Notes: generated from the letters alone by a model not told the origin. Positions 1 through 8,381 are shown, numbered from the stretch's first letter. The stretch is 64,000 bases of DNA from Pseudomonas sp. PDM04 (GCF_014851765.1 NZ_JACVAI010000007.1:1-64000); one strand, 5' to 3'. Program-made: numbers and translations.

Positions 1-1451
1 GCAACCAGTTGAACGAAGTGTCGCCGGTCACCCGCGACGACGGCCCGGATGACACCGAATCCTTTCGCTACGGCGGTGGCGGCAAACGCCTGCGCAAGGT
101 GCGCCGAACACTGGCCTCCGGCCGCACTCTGATCGGCGAAGTCCGTTACCTGCCGGGTCTGGAAATCCATCGCACTGCCAAGGGTGAAGAACGCCATGTG
201 CTCGAAATTGAGGCCGGACGCAACACGGTGCGGTTGCAACATTGGGTCGGTGAACCGCCGACCGGTGTCGACAACGATCATCTGAGCTACAGCCTCACCG
301 ACCACTTGCGCTCCGGGCTGCTGGAATTGAACGAACAGGGGGCAGTGATCAGCGACGAAGGCTATCTGCCGTTTGGCGGCCGGGCATGGTGGGTGGCGCA
401 CCATGGCGCCAAGGCGTCGTACAAGACCTGGGGCTACTCGGGCAAACAGCGCGACGCAACGGGTTTGATTTATTACGGCTATCGTTATTACGCACCGTGG
501 CAACAGCGCTGGATCAACCCGGACCCGGCGGGGGAAGTGGATGGGTTGAATTTGTACTGTTTTGTCGGCAACTCGCCGGTGCGGTATTTCGATAGAGATG
601 GTTGGGTTGGAGAAGACGCAATCAATCCAGCTGAAATGATAGGTTTTCTGCAAGCGCTGGAACGGAATGCAGCAGGAGGTGACGACGCGGCTTTGGATCT
701 GGTCAATTCTCTAACAGACACCGTCGCCTCGAACACACCAACACGACTGACTGTCGACATAGAGAGCGTGTTGGCGAAACCGGTTGACGTGCGTCGCGAG
801 TGGTTGCGCGCCAGAGAATTGGCTCGCGCCGGCCATTTACCCGCCCTGGCGCATCCGCTCGTTCCTGATCCACAACCTTCGACATCACGTGCGGCTCATC
901 CTGATCCGGCCCCTCAACCATCAACCTCAACTACGGCTTATGGGTCGCACTCAGGACAAACTTCCGTTCTCGATTCTCAACCCTCCACATCTGCTGCCGC
1001 CTACGGGGCGCCCGCAGAAACCTCTCTAAGATTTGTCTGTGTCACCTGCGGCGAGGGGTTTGCAACCAAACGTTATCTGGGCCGACACCGAATAACCCAT
1101 CGCGAGGGGACCTCTCACGTGTGTCCGACTTGCGGCAAAGCATTCAAGCTCGCCAGATACCTCACGAGACATCAGGTTTTTCATTCCCAAACCAAATCTT
1201 TCATTTGTGAAACTTGCCACCAAAGCTTTAAGCAATCTTCCAGTCTGATCAGGCATCGTCGAATTCACACCGGTGAAAGGCGATCTTTTTGTTCGAGCTG
1301 TGGTAAAGGTTTTAACGATTTGTATACTCTGACCAATCACATTCGGTCACACTCTGGAGAACAACCTTATGACTGTTCGACCTGTGGCAAACGTTTTTCC
1401 ACAGTAACCAATCGGAATAGGCATTTACGGAAAGTACATGGCGGTAGGTAA
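1..1451 (+). CDS. TccC-like Rhs toxin component (5' partial) with C2H2 zinc-finger effector end
   Basis: The reading frame is open from the left edge (first full codon at 3), so the gene starts outside the window. The first 200 residues are the end of an Rhs/YD shell: a YSGKQRDATGLIYYGYRYY block, then the WINPDPAG and DGLNLY motifs, closing with DRDG near 586-600. This wording is closer to TcC (TccC) subunits of insecticidal toxin complexes than to polymorphic Rhs toxins. In that family the shell cleaves itself near this point and encloses the variable C-terminal effector. Here the effector has about 85 residues of unknown fold (601-860), a Pro/Ser/Thr linker with three QPSTS repeats (861-1019), and five C2H2 fingers (1032-1439). 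A hand count gives 42% GC at 1261-1320 against 70% at 61-120, suggesting a later acquired tip. Family assignment is firm. Nuclear action in a host is inference. Confidence 0.88.
   Translation, partial: NQLNEVSPVTRDDGPDDTESFRYGGGGKRLRKVRRTLASGRTLIGEVRYLPGLEIHRTAKGEERHVLEIEAGRNTVRLQHWVGEPPTGVDNDHLSYSLTDHLRSGLLELNEQGAVISDEGYLPFGGRAWWVAHHGAKASYKTWGYSGKQRDATGLIYYGYRYYAPWQQRWINPDPAGEVDGLNLYCFVGNSPVRYFDRDGWVGEDAINPAEMIGFLQALERNAAGGDDAALDLVNSLTDTVASNTPTRLTVDIESVLAKPVDVRREWLRARELARAGHLPALAHPLVPDPQPSTSRAAHPDPAPQPSTSTTAYGSHSGQTSVLDSQPSTSAAAYGAPAETSLRFVCVTCGEGFATKRYLGRHRITHREGTSHVCPTCGKAFKLARYLTRHQVFHSQTKSFICETCHQSFKQSSSLIRHRRIHTGERRSFCSSCGKGFNDLYTLTNHIRSHSGEQPYDCSTCGKRFSTVTNRNRHLRKVHGGR
1032..1439 (+). 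other. Array of five tandem C2H2 zinc fingers (protein domain region)
   Basis: Fingers lie at 1032-1100, 1116-1184, 1200-1268, 1284-1352 and 1368-1439. The first four fit C-x2-C-x12-H-x3-H and the fifth C-x2-C-x12-H-x4-H. Each has the aromatic/Phe and Leu core positions of classical fingers. All are joined by five-residue linkers, of which TGERR and SGEQP are close to the eukaryotic TGEKP linker. This is the TFIIIA/Krueppel pattern, not the single-finger Ros/MucR pattern usual in bacteria. Confidence 0.93.
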
Positions 1452-1571
1452 GAATTTCATTACCACGCCTCCTTCGTCATGCGCTCACCTACCGATAATC
1501 GCCCCTCACGCCAATCCCAGCCCACACCGACTACGCTTACCACTACGCCCCTCCCCAATGGGAGACCTCAA

Positions 1572-2165
1572 ATGATCAACGCACGCACAGCCCGCCTGCT
1601 GGTCGACTACAAGCGCTGGGCCAACCAGCGGCTGTTTGACAGTCTGGCCGCGTTACCGCCGGGCGAGGTCAGCAAGGAGCGGGTGTCGGTGTTCAAGCAC
1701 ATGATCGGCACCCTCAACCATATCTACGTGGTGGACTGCATCTGGAAGGCACACCTCGAAGGCCTTGGGCACGGCTTCAAGACGTCCCACGATCTGCTGC
1801 ATCCCGAGCTTGCCGACCTGCGCCGGGCGCAGCAGGACATCGATCGCTGGTATTGCCAGTGGAGCGACCGACAGACCGAGGCCTCGCTGGATAAACCCAT
1901 CGAGTTCACGTTCGTCTCGGGCGACAGTGGCACGATGAGCGCCGGGGCGATGCTGATGCATGTGGTCAATCACGCCAGCTATCACCGGGGCTGGGTGATC
2001 CAGATGTACTTCGACATCCCGGCCATGCCGCCGATGACCGACCTGCCGATCTTCCTGCGGGAAACCGACCCGGGCTTTGCCTCGATCAACGCGCCTGCGG
2101 CGCAGCCGACATGTGTTGCGCAATACGCGAGCGCAACCAACGTTCTGCCGGATCGTTATCGTTGA
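1572..2165 (+). CDS. DinB family protein
   Basis: A 197-residue protein with the DinB/YfiT four-helix fold signature: His50 in the second helix (GTLNH) and His134/His138 in an HASYHRG motif, the usual three-His metal site. It belongs to the metal-dependent, thiol-transferase-like DinB superfamily, but no substrate can be assigned. The start is set by GGGAG at 1560-1564, seven bases before the ATG; the frame is open further upstream to 1479 without a good ribosome site. The 3' end overlaps the convergent LysR gene by 80 bases. Confidence 0.85.
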   Translation: MINARTARLLVDYKRWANQRLFDSLAALPPGEVSKERVSVFKHMIGTLNHIYVVDCIWKAHLEGLGHGFKTSHDLLHPELADLRRAQQDIDRWYCQWSDRQTEASLDKPIEFTFVSGDSGTMSAGAMLMHVVNHASYHRGWVIQMYFDIPAMPPMTDLPIFLRETDPGFASINAPAAQPTCVAQYASATNVLPDRYR

Positions 2166-3006
2166 CCCCGTTCCAGACCATCGACAGCTCGGACAGCACG
2201 ATGTCGAACGGCGGGTCGTCGGCCCGCAGCTGGCTGCTGCCTTCGATCAGTGCTTCGGCCGCGTAATCCGGAACGGTGGCGAGCATGTCGGTGCCGGCCA
2301 GCAGGGCGCGCAGCCCGGCGAATTGCGGCACCGCCAGCACCACCCGGCGCGAACGGCCGATGCGCGCCAGGTCATTGTCGATGGCTCCGGTCAGGTCCCC
2401 GGAGAACGACACCAGCGCGTGGGGACGCTCGCAGTAATCATCCAGGGTGAGCGCGCCGGGGCGGCTGTCTCCGCGCAGGATCTTGACGCTCAGGTCGCGC
2501 AATTTCTTGCGCTTGGCATTGGCCGGCAGCTCCGTGGTGTAGCTGATCCCGACGGAAATTTCGCCGCTGGCGAGCATCGACGACATCAGCAGGAAGTTCA
2601 CCCGCCGCACCACCACCACAACGTTTTGCGCTTCCTCGCGGATCTGCTTGAGCAACGGCGGAAACAGACCGAATTCGGCATCGTCGGACAGGCCGATGCG
2701 AAACACGTCGCGGCTGGTGGACGGGTCGAAATCCTTGGCCCGGCTGACCGCGCCGGAAATGGTGTCCATCGCCGGCTGCAATTCCTTGAGAATCGCCAGG
2801 GCACGCTGGGTCGGTTCCAGCACGCGACCGTTGCGCACCAGCAACGGGTCGTCGAACAGGTCGCGCAATTTGGCCAGCGAGGCACTGACCGCCGGCTGGC
2901 CGAGAAACAGCTTTTCCCCGGCCCGTGTCAGGTTTCTTTCGAACATCAGGGCTTCGAAAATCACCAGCAGGTTCATGTCCACACGGCGCAGGTCGTTGCG
3001 ATTCAT
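2086..3006 (-). CDS. LysR family transcriptional regulator
   Basis: A 306-residue LysR-type regulator. Residues about 8-67 form the winged helix-turn-helix (NLTRAGEKLFLGQPAVSASL), followed by the periplasmic-binding-like effector domain (FRIGLSDDAEFGLFPPLL onward). Length is normal for the family. It is divergent from the SDR gene at 3174, with 167 bases between, so regulation of the SDR/SRPBCC pair is the likely role (inference). Its end runs 80 bases into the end of the DinB gene. Confidence 0.9.
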   Translation of the reverse strand: MNRNDLRRVDMNLLVIFEALMFERNLTRAGEKLFLGQPAVSASLAKLRDLFDDPLLVRNGRVLEPTQRALAILKELQPAMDTISGAVSRAKDFDPSTSRDVFRIGLSDDAEFGLFPPLLKQIREEAQNVVVVVRRVNFLLMSSMLASGEISVGISYTTELPANAKRKKLRDLSVKILRGDSRPGALTLDDYCERPHALVSFSGDLTGAIDNDLARIGRSRRVVLAVPQFAGLRALLAGTDMLATVPDYAAEALIEGSSQLRADDPPFDIVLSELSMVWNGVNDNDPAERWLRSRIAQHMSAAPQAR

Positions 3007-3173
3007 GGTGGGGTGCTCGCAGGGGTCAAGGTCTGTTCAGTAAAGACCAAACCCCGGACCTGCGCGGATGGCCAGCTTTCAAGGAGGAGCGAGCCGGCGA
3101 CGGGCGGCGCCTCGCCGGGGCGGATATCGCGACTACGCTGATCCTTCGCATTGTTTGACGCAGGAGTTCGAGC

Positions 3174-3971
3174 ATGAAGATCGATCTGGAAGGAAAACTC
3201 GCCATCGTCAGCGGCAGCACCGCCGGCATTGGTCTGGGCATCAGCAAGGCACTGGCCGAGTCCGGGGCCACGGTGGTGGTCATTGGGCGCCAGGCGTCCA
3301 AGGTCGAGGAGGCGTTGGCGAGCATTCGTCAGAGCGTGCCGCAGGCACAGTTGCGTGGCCTGACCGCCGACCTTGGCACGGCGCAAGGCGCGCAACAGTT
3401 GTTCGCCGCCGAGCCGCGTGCGGATATCCTGGTCAACAACCTCGGCATCTACGAAGCCGTGGATTTTTTCGACACCCCGGACAGCGAATGGACGCGGTTC
3501 TACGAGGTCAACGTGATCTCCGGCGTGCGCCTGTCCCGGCATTATGTGCCGGACATGGTCAAGCAGGGCTGGGGACGGGTGATTTTCCTGTCTTCCGAGT
3601 CCGGCATCGCCATTCCGGCTGACATGCTCAACTATGGCGTGACAAAAAGCGCTAACCTCGCGGTGTCCCACGGTTTGGCCAAACGGCTGGCCGGTACGGG
3701 CGTGACGGTGAACTCCATCCTGCCGGGGCCGACCCTGACCGATGGTGTGGAGCAGATGCTCGCCAGCGCCGTTGCCCAATCGGGGCGAAGCGTTCGCGAA
3801 GAGGCCGATGACTTCGTGCGCAAAGCCCGGCCGACATCGATCATCCAGCGGGTGGCGGATGTCGAGGAGGTTGCCAATCTGGTGGCCTATATTGCGTCAC
3901 CGCTGTCGTCGGCCACCACCGGTGCGGCACTGCGTGTCGACGGTGGTGTGGTCGACAGCCTGGCCATTTGA
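3174..3971 (+). CDS. SDR family oxidoreductase
   Basis: A 265-residue classical short-chain dehydrogenase/reductase. The nucleotide-binding SGSTAGIG is at 13-20, NNLG at 88-91, the catalytic Ser at 140/141, and YGVTK with Tyr154 and Lys158. The C-terminal DGG motif is present. The start ATG follows CAGGAG at a good distance. The gene is followed after 25 bases by the SRPBCC gene, probably as one transcript, and is divergent from a LysR regulator. Substrate unknown. Confidence 0.9.
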   Translation: MKIDLEGKLAIVSGSTAGIGLGISKALAESGATVVVIGRQASKVEEALASIRQSVPQAQLRGLTADLGTAQGAQQLFAAEPRADILVNNLGIYEAVDFFDTPDSEWTRFYEVNVISGVRLSRHYVPDMVKQGWGRVIFLSSESGIAIPADMLNYGVTKSANLAVSHGLAKRLAGTGVTVNSILPGPTLTDGVEQMLASAVAQSGRSVREEADDFVRKARPTSIIQRVADVEEVANLVAYIASPLSSATTGAALRVDGGVVDSLAI

Positions 3972-3996
3972 ATTTGACTGACTGGAGAAACGCTAC

Positions 3997-4407
3997 ATGG
4001 CAACAGCATCAGCAACGATCGACATCCCGGCTTCGGCCGAGCAGGTCTGGCAATTGATCGGCGGTTTTCATGCGCTGCCGGACTGGCTGCCGTTCATTGC
4101 AAGTAGTGAATCAAGTGAAGGCGGGCGAGTGCGCCATCTGCAAACGGTCGATGGCGCGGTGGTCGTTGAGCAACTGCAGACGTTCGATAACGCCGGCAGG
4201 ACCTACAGCTACTCGATCCTGCAGGCGCCGTTCCCGGCAAAGGATTATCTGGCGACGCTCAGGGTTGAAGCACTGGGGCAGGGCGCCCGGGTAACCTGGT
4301 CCGGTCGGTTCGAGCCGGTGGGGGTGAGCGAGGAGGAAGTGGTGGCGCTGTTCACCAAGGTGTACGAGGGTGGACTGCAAGCGTTGCGAGCCCATTACCC
4401 GGCTTGA
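3997..4407 (+). CDS. SRPBCC (polyketide cyclase/START-like) family protein
   Basis: A 136-residue single-domain protein. It begins with the typical ATIDIPASAEQVWQLIGGF strand-helix of the Bet v1/SRPBCC fold and ends with the long C-terminal helix (LFTKVYEGGLQALRAHY). Such proteins bind hydrophobic ligands, and some are cyclases or dehydratases. It sits directly after the SDR gene, so the two may act on one substrate. Function otherwise unknown. Confidence 0.85.
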   Translation: MATASATIDIPASAEQVWQLIGGFHALPDWLPFIASSESSEGGRVRHLQTVDGAVVVEQLQTFDNAGRTYSYSILQAPFPAKDYLATLRVEALGQGARVTWSGRFEPVGVSEEEVVALFTKVYEGGLQALRAHYPA

Positions 4408-4422
4408 TCCGCAGCCTGGTAC

Positions 4423-4517
4423 CCGTGGGAGCGAGCCTGCTCGCGATGGCGGTATGTTAGTCAATGAAGATGTCGACTGATCCACCGCTATCGCGAGCAG
4501 GCTCGCTCCCACAGTGG
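4423..4517. repeat. REPIN (two inverted REP sequences)
   Basis: Two inverted copies of the Pseudomonas REP core GTGGGAGCGAGCCTGCTCGC flank a short spacer. It lies between the convergent ends of the SRPBCC gene and the histidine kinase gene, where it could also act as a bidirectional transcript end. Confidence 0.9.
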
Positions 4518-4587
4518 TTTTGCATCGGGCTCCGATGCGTGGGCAACGCCGATCCCACACTGTATCTGGGCCGTCCGCAATCCAGCA

Positions 4588-5982
4588 TCAAGACGCAGTA
4601 ATCAAACGCTCGCGGCAATCGAGCACCAGCCGAGCGCCGCCCATTTCGCTGTCGCCGACTTCCAATGCAAATCCGTGCAAGCTGACGATGGCGGCCACAA
4701 TCGACAACCCGAGGCCAAAGCCGCTCTGCGGGTTACCGCCTTCAGCGCGGTAGAAACGCTGGAACACCGCCTCGCGTTCCGTCAGCGGTATGCCGGGGCC
4801 GGAATCCTCTACTTCGATTCGCGTATGCCCGTCCTGATTGACCCCACGCAGAATCACCTCGCCACCGGGGGGGGTGAACTTGATCGAGTTGCTGAGCAGG
4901 TTCGCCACGGCCTCGAACAACAACGCCCGGTCACCGTTCAACAGCGCCAGGGTGTCGGGCAATTGCAGGCTGAACGTCAGTTCGCCTTCTTCCGCCAGGG
5001 GCAGGTAGAAGTCGTGCAGTTCCTGCAACAGCGGCACCGGGTCCAGTTGCACGAACCCGGAGCGCCGCTGCCGGTCTTCCAGTTCGGAAATGCGCAGCAG
5101 CCCGCGAAAACGCGCCATCAGGGTGTCCGCTTCGGCCAGCACCGAGTCCAGTTGCACCGCTTGCGGCGAACCTTCGCCGGCCTGTTGCTGCATGCGATAC
5201 AACTGCGCGCGCAAGCGGGTCAGCGGCGTGCGCAGGTCATGGGCAATGTTGTCGCACACGCCCTTGACCTCGTTCATCAGGTGTTCGATGCGCTCGAGCA
5301 TGACATTGACGATGGCGGCCAGCATGTCCAGTTCGTCACGCCGGTTGGACAGCGGCAGGCGTCGGGTCAGGTCGCCGGCGACGATGGCCTCGGCGCTGGC
5401 CTGAATCCCGCGAATACGCCGCAGCGGTCGGCGGCGCAGCAGGTGCCAGCCGGCGATGCCCGGCACGATGGTCAGCGTCACCCCCCAGAACAGCGCGTGC
5501 AGGATGATCCGGGTCACGGCGAACAGCGAGCCGTTGTCGCGCACCAGTATCAGCCACCAGCCGTCACGGGTCTGGGTGGCGACCGCGTCGCAGCTGTCCG
5601 TGGGCAGGGTCGGGTCGTCGGAGTCGGCGCAGTCGCTGAGCATGTGGATTTTGCCGTCCAGCGGCAGGCCTTCGGGGATGTGGTGCAGGGCGCCGCTGAG
5701 GTAGCGATGCTCGGCATCGAACAGGCCGTAGGCGTCGATGCCGCGAATGTCGAAGGTCATGCTGACGGCGAGGGCATCCACCAGTTGCTCGCCGGAAAAG
5801 CGCGAGAACAAATGCTGGCGTTGCATCAGCGAGTGTTTGGCCAGGTTGTCCAGGTACGCCGAGACCTCGAAATACATGACCCCCATGAGCACCCCGCTCC
5901 AGAGCACGAACAGTGAACTGTAGAGCGCGAGCAGGCGACTGCTGGAAGAGCGCCAGCCCTTAGACGGGTTCGGCAATGACAT
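4588..5982 (-). CDS. Two-component sensor histidine kinase
   Basis: A 464-residue inner-membrane kinase. There is one transmembrane segment at about 17-40, a periplasmic loop, a second membrane segment at about 160-182 and a HAMP linker. A HisKA domain carries phospho-acceptor His248 in NIAHDLRTPLTRLRAQL. The HATPase domain has the N box (NLLSNSIKF), G1 box (EDSGPGIP) and G2 box (GFGLGLS). It overlaps the response regulator gene upstream by 23 bases, so the two are co-transcribed and form a pair. The signal is unknown; the periplasmic loop contains two Cys. Confidence 0.93.
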   Translation of the reverse strand: MSLPNPSKGWRSSSSRLLALYSSLFVLWSGVLMGVMYFEVSAYLDNLAKHSLMQRQHLFSRFSGEQLVDALAVSMTFDIRGIDAYGLFDAEHRYLSGALHHIPEGLPLDGKIHMLSDCADSDDPTLPTDSCDAVATQTRDGWWLILVRDNGSLFAVTRIILHALFWGVTLTIVPGIAGWHLLRRRPLRRIRGIQASAEAIVAGDLTRRLPLSNRRDELDMLAAIVNVMLERIEHLMNEVKGVCDNIAHDLRTPLTRLRAQLYRMQQQAGEGSPQAVQLDSVLAEADTLMARFRGLLRISELEDRQRRSGFVQLDPVPLLQELHDFYLPLAEEGELTFSLQLPDTLALLNGDRALLFEAVANLLSNSIKFTPPGGEVILRGVNQDGHTRIEVEDSGPGIPLTEREAVFQRFYRAEGGNPQSGFGLGLSIVAAIVSLHGFALEVGDSEMGGARLVLDCRERLITAS

Positions 5983-6643
5983 AGCCGGAGCCTCGCACGG
6001 TCCGAATCAGTGGGACCTTGCCAGGCGGATCGATTTTCTTGCGCAGGCGGCCGATGTGCACGTCGATCAGGTTGGTGCCGGGGTCGAAGTGGTAGCCCCA
6101 GACTTCCTCGAAAATCATCATCCGCGAGAGGATCTGCCCGGTGTTGCGCATCAGGAATTCCAGCAGTTTGTATTCGGTGGGCAACAGGGTCAGCAACTGC
6201 CCGTCGCGGCTGGCTTCGTGGCTGATCAGGTTCAGCTCCAGGTCCGCCACGCGCAACGTGGTGGCCTGGGCGGTCACGGTGTTCTGGCGCCGCAGCAGGA
6301 CCTCGACCCGGGCGGCCATCTCATCGGTGGCGAACGGCTTGGTCAGGTAGTCGTCGCCACCGGCCCGCAAGCCGCGCACGCGCTCGTCGACATCGGAGAG
6401 GGCGCTGATCATCAGGATCGGTGTCGCCACGCCCATGGTCCGCAGGGTGGTGACAATCGCCAGGCCATCGAGCTCGGGCAGCATGCGGTCGAGAGTGATC
6501 AGGTCGTAGTTGCCGCTGACGGCGCGCTCCAGGCCTTCGCGACCATTGTCGACCCAGTCCACTTCGAGGCCGTGGCTACTCAGTTCGGCGACAATTTCCC
6601 GGGCGGTCACGGTGTCGTCTTCGATGGTCAAGATGCGGGTCAT
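5960..6643 (-). CDS. OmpR/PhoB family response regulator
   Basis: A 227-residue regulator. The receiver domain has acidic residues at 8-10, phospho-acceptor Asp52 (LDRMLPELDG) and the LTKPF lysine. It is followed by a winged-helix DNA-binding domain ending in TVRGSGYVI. It is the first gene of the pair with the overlapping kinase at 4588-5982. The divergent neighbour at 6791 is a candidate target because the two share a 147-base upstream region (inference). Confidence 0.94.
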   Translation of the reverse strand: MTRILTIEDDTVTAREIVAELSSHGLEVDWVDNGREGLERAVSGNYDLITLDRMLPELDGLAIVTTLRTMGVATPILMISALSDVDERVRGLRAGGDDYLTKPFATDEMAARVEVLLRRQNTVTAQATTLRVADLELNLISHEASRDGQLLTLLPTEYKLLEFLMRNTGQILSRMMIFEEVWGYHFDPGTNLIDVHIGRLRKKIDPPGKVPLIRTVRGSGYVIAEPV

Positions 6644-6790
6644 AGGGCGGACCTGATAGTCAATTCAAGGCAAGTGTGGGGGCATTTTGCCAAGAAATAC
6701 CGGCGACTTTTTAAATTAACTTTCATGTGGTTCAGGAGACAACCCGGAACATTGATATCATGTTGCCATAACTGTGACGGGAGTGGGTCT

Positions 6791-7126
6791 GTGCGCCTAT
6801 TGATGAGCCGTGGCGGAATGCCGGTTGTCGTATTGTTGCTATGTATCTTCTGCACCAATGCCTGGGCAGGCAATACCCCGTGTTCCGGCAGGAAGGGCGG
6901 TGTCGATCGTTGCGAGGGTGAGCTGTTCCTGTGCAATGACGGCTCCATCAGCGCTTCGAAGAAGAGTTGTTCGGCGCTTTATGGCGGTCGTAGCGACGCG
7001 CGCCCGCAAACCCTGCTGCAAAGCGCCGATGGCTGTGCGTGCAGCACGGGCACTTTCTGCACTGGACCTCGGGGTGGGGTGTACTGCCTGACACCCAGCG
7101 GTAACAAGAGCTACAAACGTAAGTAG
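6791..7126 (+). CDS. Small exported Cys-rich protein, unknown function
   Basis: About 111 residues from the GTG at 6791, chosen because GGGAG lies seven bases before it. ATG 6803 is an alternative without a ribosome site. A signal peptide runs to about AWA-G, and the mature part has eight Cys. Two related blocks, CSGRKGGVDRC near the start and CTGPRGGVYC near the end, look like an internal repeat. The C-terminal GPRGGVYCLTPSGNKSY stretch resembles the GPRGG-Y-GNK-Y pattern of small basic adaptor motifs, from memory only. It is divergent from the response regulator gene. Confidence 0.75.
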   Translation: MRLLMSRGGMPVVVLLLCIFCTNAWAGNTPCSGRKGGVDRCEGELFLCNDGSISASKKSCSALYGGRSDARPQTLLQSADGCACSTGTFCTGPRGGVYCLTPSGNKSYKRK

Positions 7127-7158
7127 GCAATGCATAAAACCCGCTGCGAAGAGCGGTT

Positions 7159-7175
7159 CCTTGCAAAATGCAAGG
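7159..7175. other. Perfect inverted repeat (7-bp arms)
   Basis: CCTTGCA and TGCAAGG are separated by AAA, preceded by a second small dyad (CCGCT ... AGCGG, 7141-7156). It follows the Cys-rich protein gene and could be an RNA hairpin, but there is no T tract. Confidence 0.4.
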
Positions 7176-7306
7176 TCCTAGGAAATTCGATCTTTGTAAG
7201 TGATTGAAAATTAAGTATTTATTCAAAGTCGACGACTGGCACGGTGACTGCAATTCCTCTGATGACGAGTTGTAACAACATCTTTCTTGCCTGGAGCGAC
7301 ATAATA

Positions 7307-8239
7307 ATGAATAGATCCCCTGATGGTTTCTATCCTGCCGAAGAAGAAGCCAGTTCGCTGTCGGGCGTCTCCTGGGGCGCGATATTCGCCGGGGCCGCTG
7401 CCGCGGCGGCGTTGTCGCTGATCCTGGTGCTGCTGGGCGTCGGACTGGGCTTTTCCGCCGTATCACCCTGGGCCCACGAAGGCGTCAGCGCCAAGGGGCT
7501 GGGGATTTCCACCATTATCTGGCTGGCCGTGACGCAAATCCTCGCTTCCGGGCTCGGTGGCTACATCGCCGGCCGCCTGCGGGTGAAGTGGGCCAACATG
7601 CACGGCGACGAAGTGTATTTCCGTGATACTGCCCATGGCTTCCTGGCCTGGTGCGTCGCCACGCTGGTGACGGCCACGCTGGTGCTCGGCTCGGTCAGCG
7701 GTGTGGTCAGCAGCGGTGTCCAGGCCGGGGCCAGTGTGGCCGGCGGGGCCGCCAGTGTCGCGACGCAAGCGGCCGGCACAGCCGCCGCCAACAGCGACGG
7801 CGACCAGTACGGCTATTTCGTCGACAGCCTGTTCCGCGACGATCGCCCGGTCGCCGTCAGTGATGACGCCGCCCGCGGCACCGTGACCCGCATCTTCGTG
7901 CGCTCGCTGAGCAACGACGGACAACTGTCTGCCGAAGACCGTACCTACCTGGCTCAACTGGTGGCCCAGCGCACCAACCTGACGCAGGCCGATGCCGAGC
8001 GTCGGGTCGATGAAGTCTATGCCCGCACCCAGAAAGCCGTGGCCGACGCCAAGCTGGCCGCGCAACAGGCTGCCGATACGGCCGCCAAAGTCGCTGCCTG
8101 GACCTCGTTGTGGATGTTCATCGCACTGCTGATCGGTGCATTTTTCGCCAGCCTCGCCGCTACCTTCGGCGGTCGTCGTCGGGATGCCGTGGTGTACCTG
8201 GAAACCGACACTTACGTCACCACCGCCCCTGTTCGCTAA
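7307..8239 (+). CDS. Conserved inner-membrane protein, unknown function
   Basis: A 310-residue protein with a Gly/Ala-rich N-terminal membrane region (hydrophobic segments near 20-45, 65-85 and 108-130). A soluble, charged middle with a coiled-coil-like Ala/Gln/Asp stretch (about 200-270) follows, then a last membrane helix at about 275-298. The start ATG is preceded by GGAG at 7293-7296; the longer frame to 7244 lacks support. It is followed after 15 bases by a conserved 24-residue membrane peptide gene. No enzymatic motif is visible. Confidence 0.8.
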   Translation: MNRSPDGFYPAEEEASSLSGVSWGAIFAGAAAAAALSLILVLLGVGLGFSAVSPWAHEGVSAKGLGISTIIWLAVTQILASGLGGYIAGRLRVKWANMHGDEVYFRDTAHGFLAWCVATLVTATLVLGSVSGVVSSGVQAGASVAGGAASVATQAAGTAAANSDGDQYGYFVDSLFRDDRPVAVSDDAARGTVTRIFVRSLSNDGQLSAEDRTYLAQLVAQRTNLTQADAERRVDEVYARTQKAVADAKLAAQQAADTAAKVAAWTSLWMFIALLIGAFFASLAATFGGRRRDAVVYLETDTYVTTAPVR

Positions 8240-8254
8240 CCCGGGAGAATCCTC

Positions 8255-8329
8255 ATGCGCTCATTACTGCTGTTCTTTCTTGGTGTACCGATCCCGATCA
8301 TCATCCTGATCGCCCTGTTCATGCACTGA
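8255..8329 (+). CDS. 24-residue hydrophobic membrane peptide
   Basis: The frame ATG 8255 to TGA 8327-8329 encodes 24 residues, almost all hydrophobic (MRSLLLFFLGVPIPII, then a short Leu/Ile/Ala tail ending FMH), enough for one membrane helix. GGGAG at 8243-8247 is ideally placed, 15 bases separate it from the preceding membrane-protein gene, and a terminator follows 20 bases after its stop. These three facts make translation likely. Function unknown. Confidence 0.72.
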   Translation: MRSLLLFFLGVPIPIIILIALFMH

Positions 8330-8349
8330 CCCCCCGAGGCTAATGCCTG

Positions 8350-8381
8350 CGCCGTTCCTGCTCTGTCAGGAGCGGCGTTTT
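8350..8381 (+). terminator. Rho-independent terminator
   Basis: Stem arms at 8350-8360 (CGCCGTTCCTG) and 8367-8377 (CAGGAGCGGCG) pair with one G-T. The six-base loop is CTCTGT and TTTT follows. It closes the 7307-8329 operon. Confidence 0.82.

Noticed and set aside
4675..5916. 413-residue open frame on the plus strand
   Set aside because: Antisense to the histidine kinase, low-complexity shadow.
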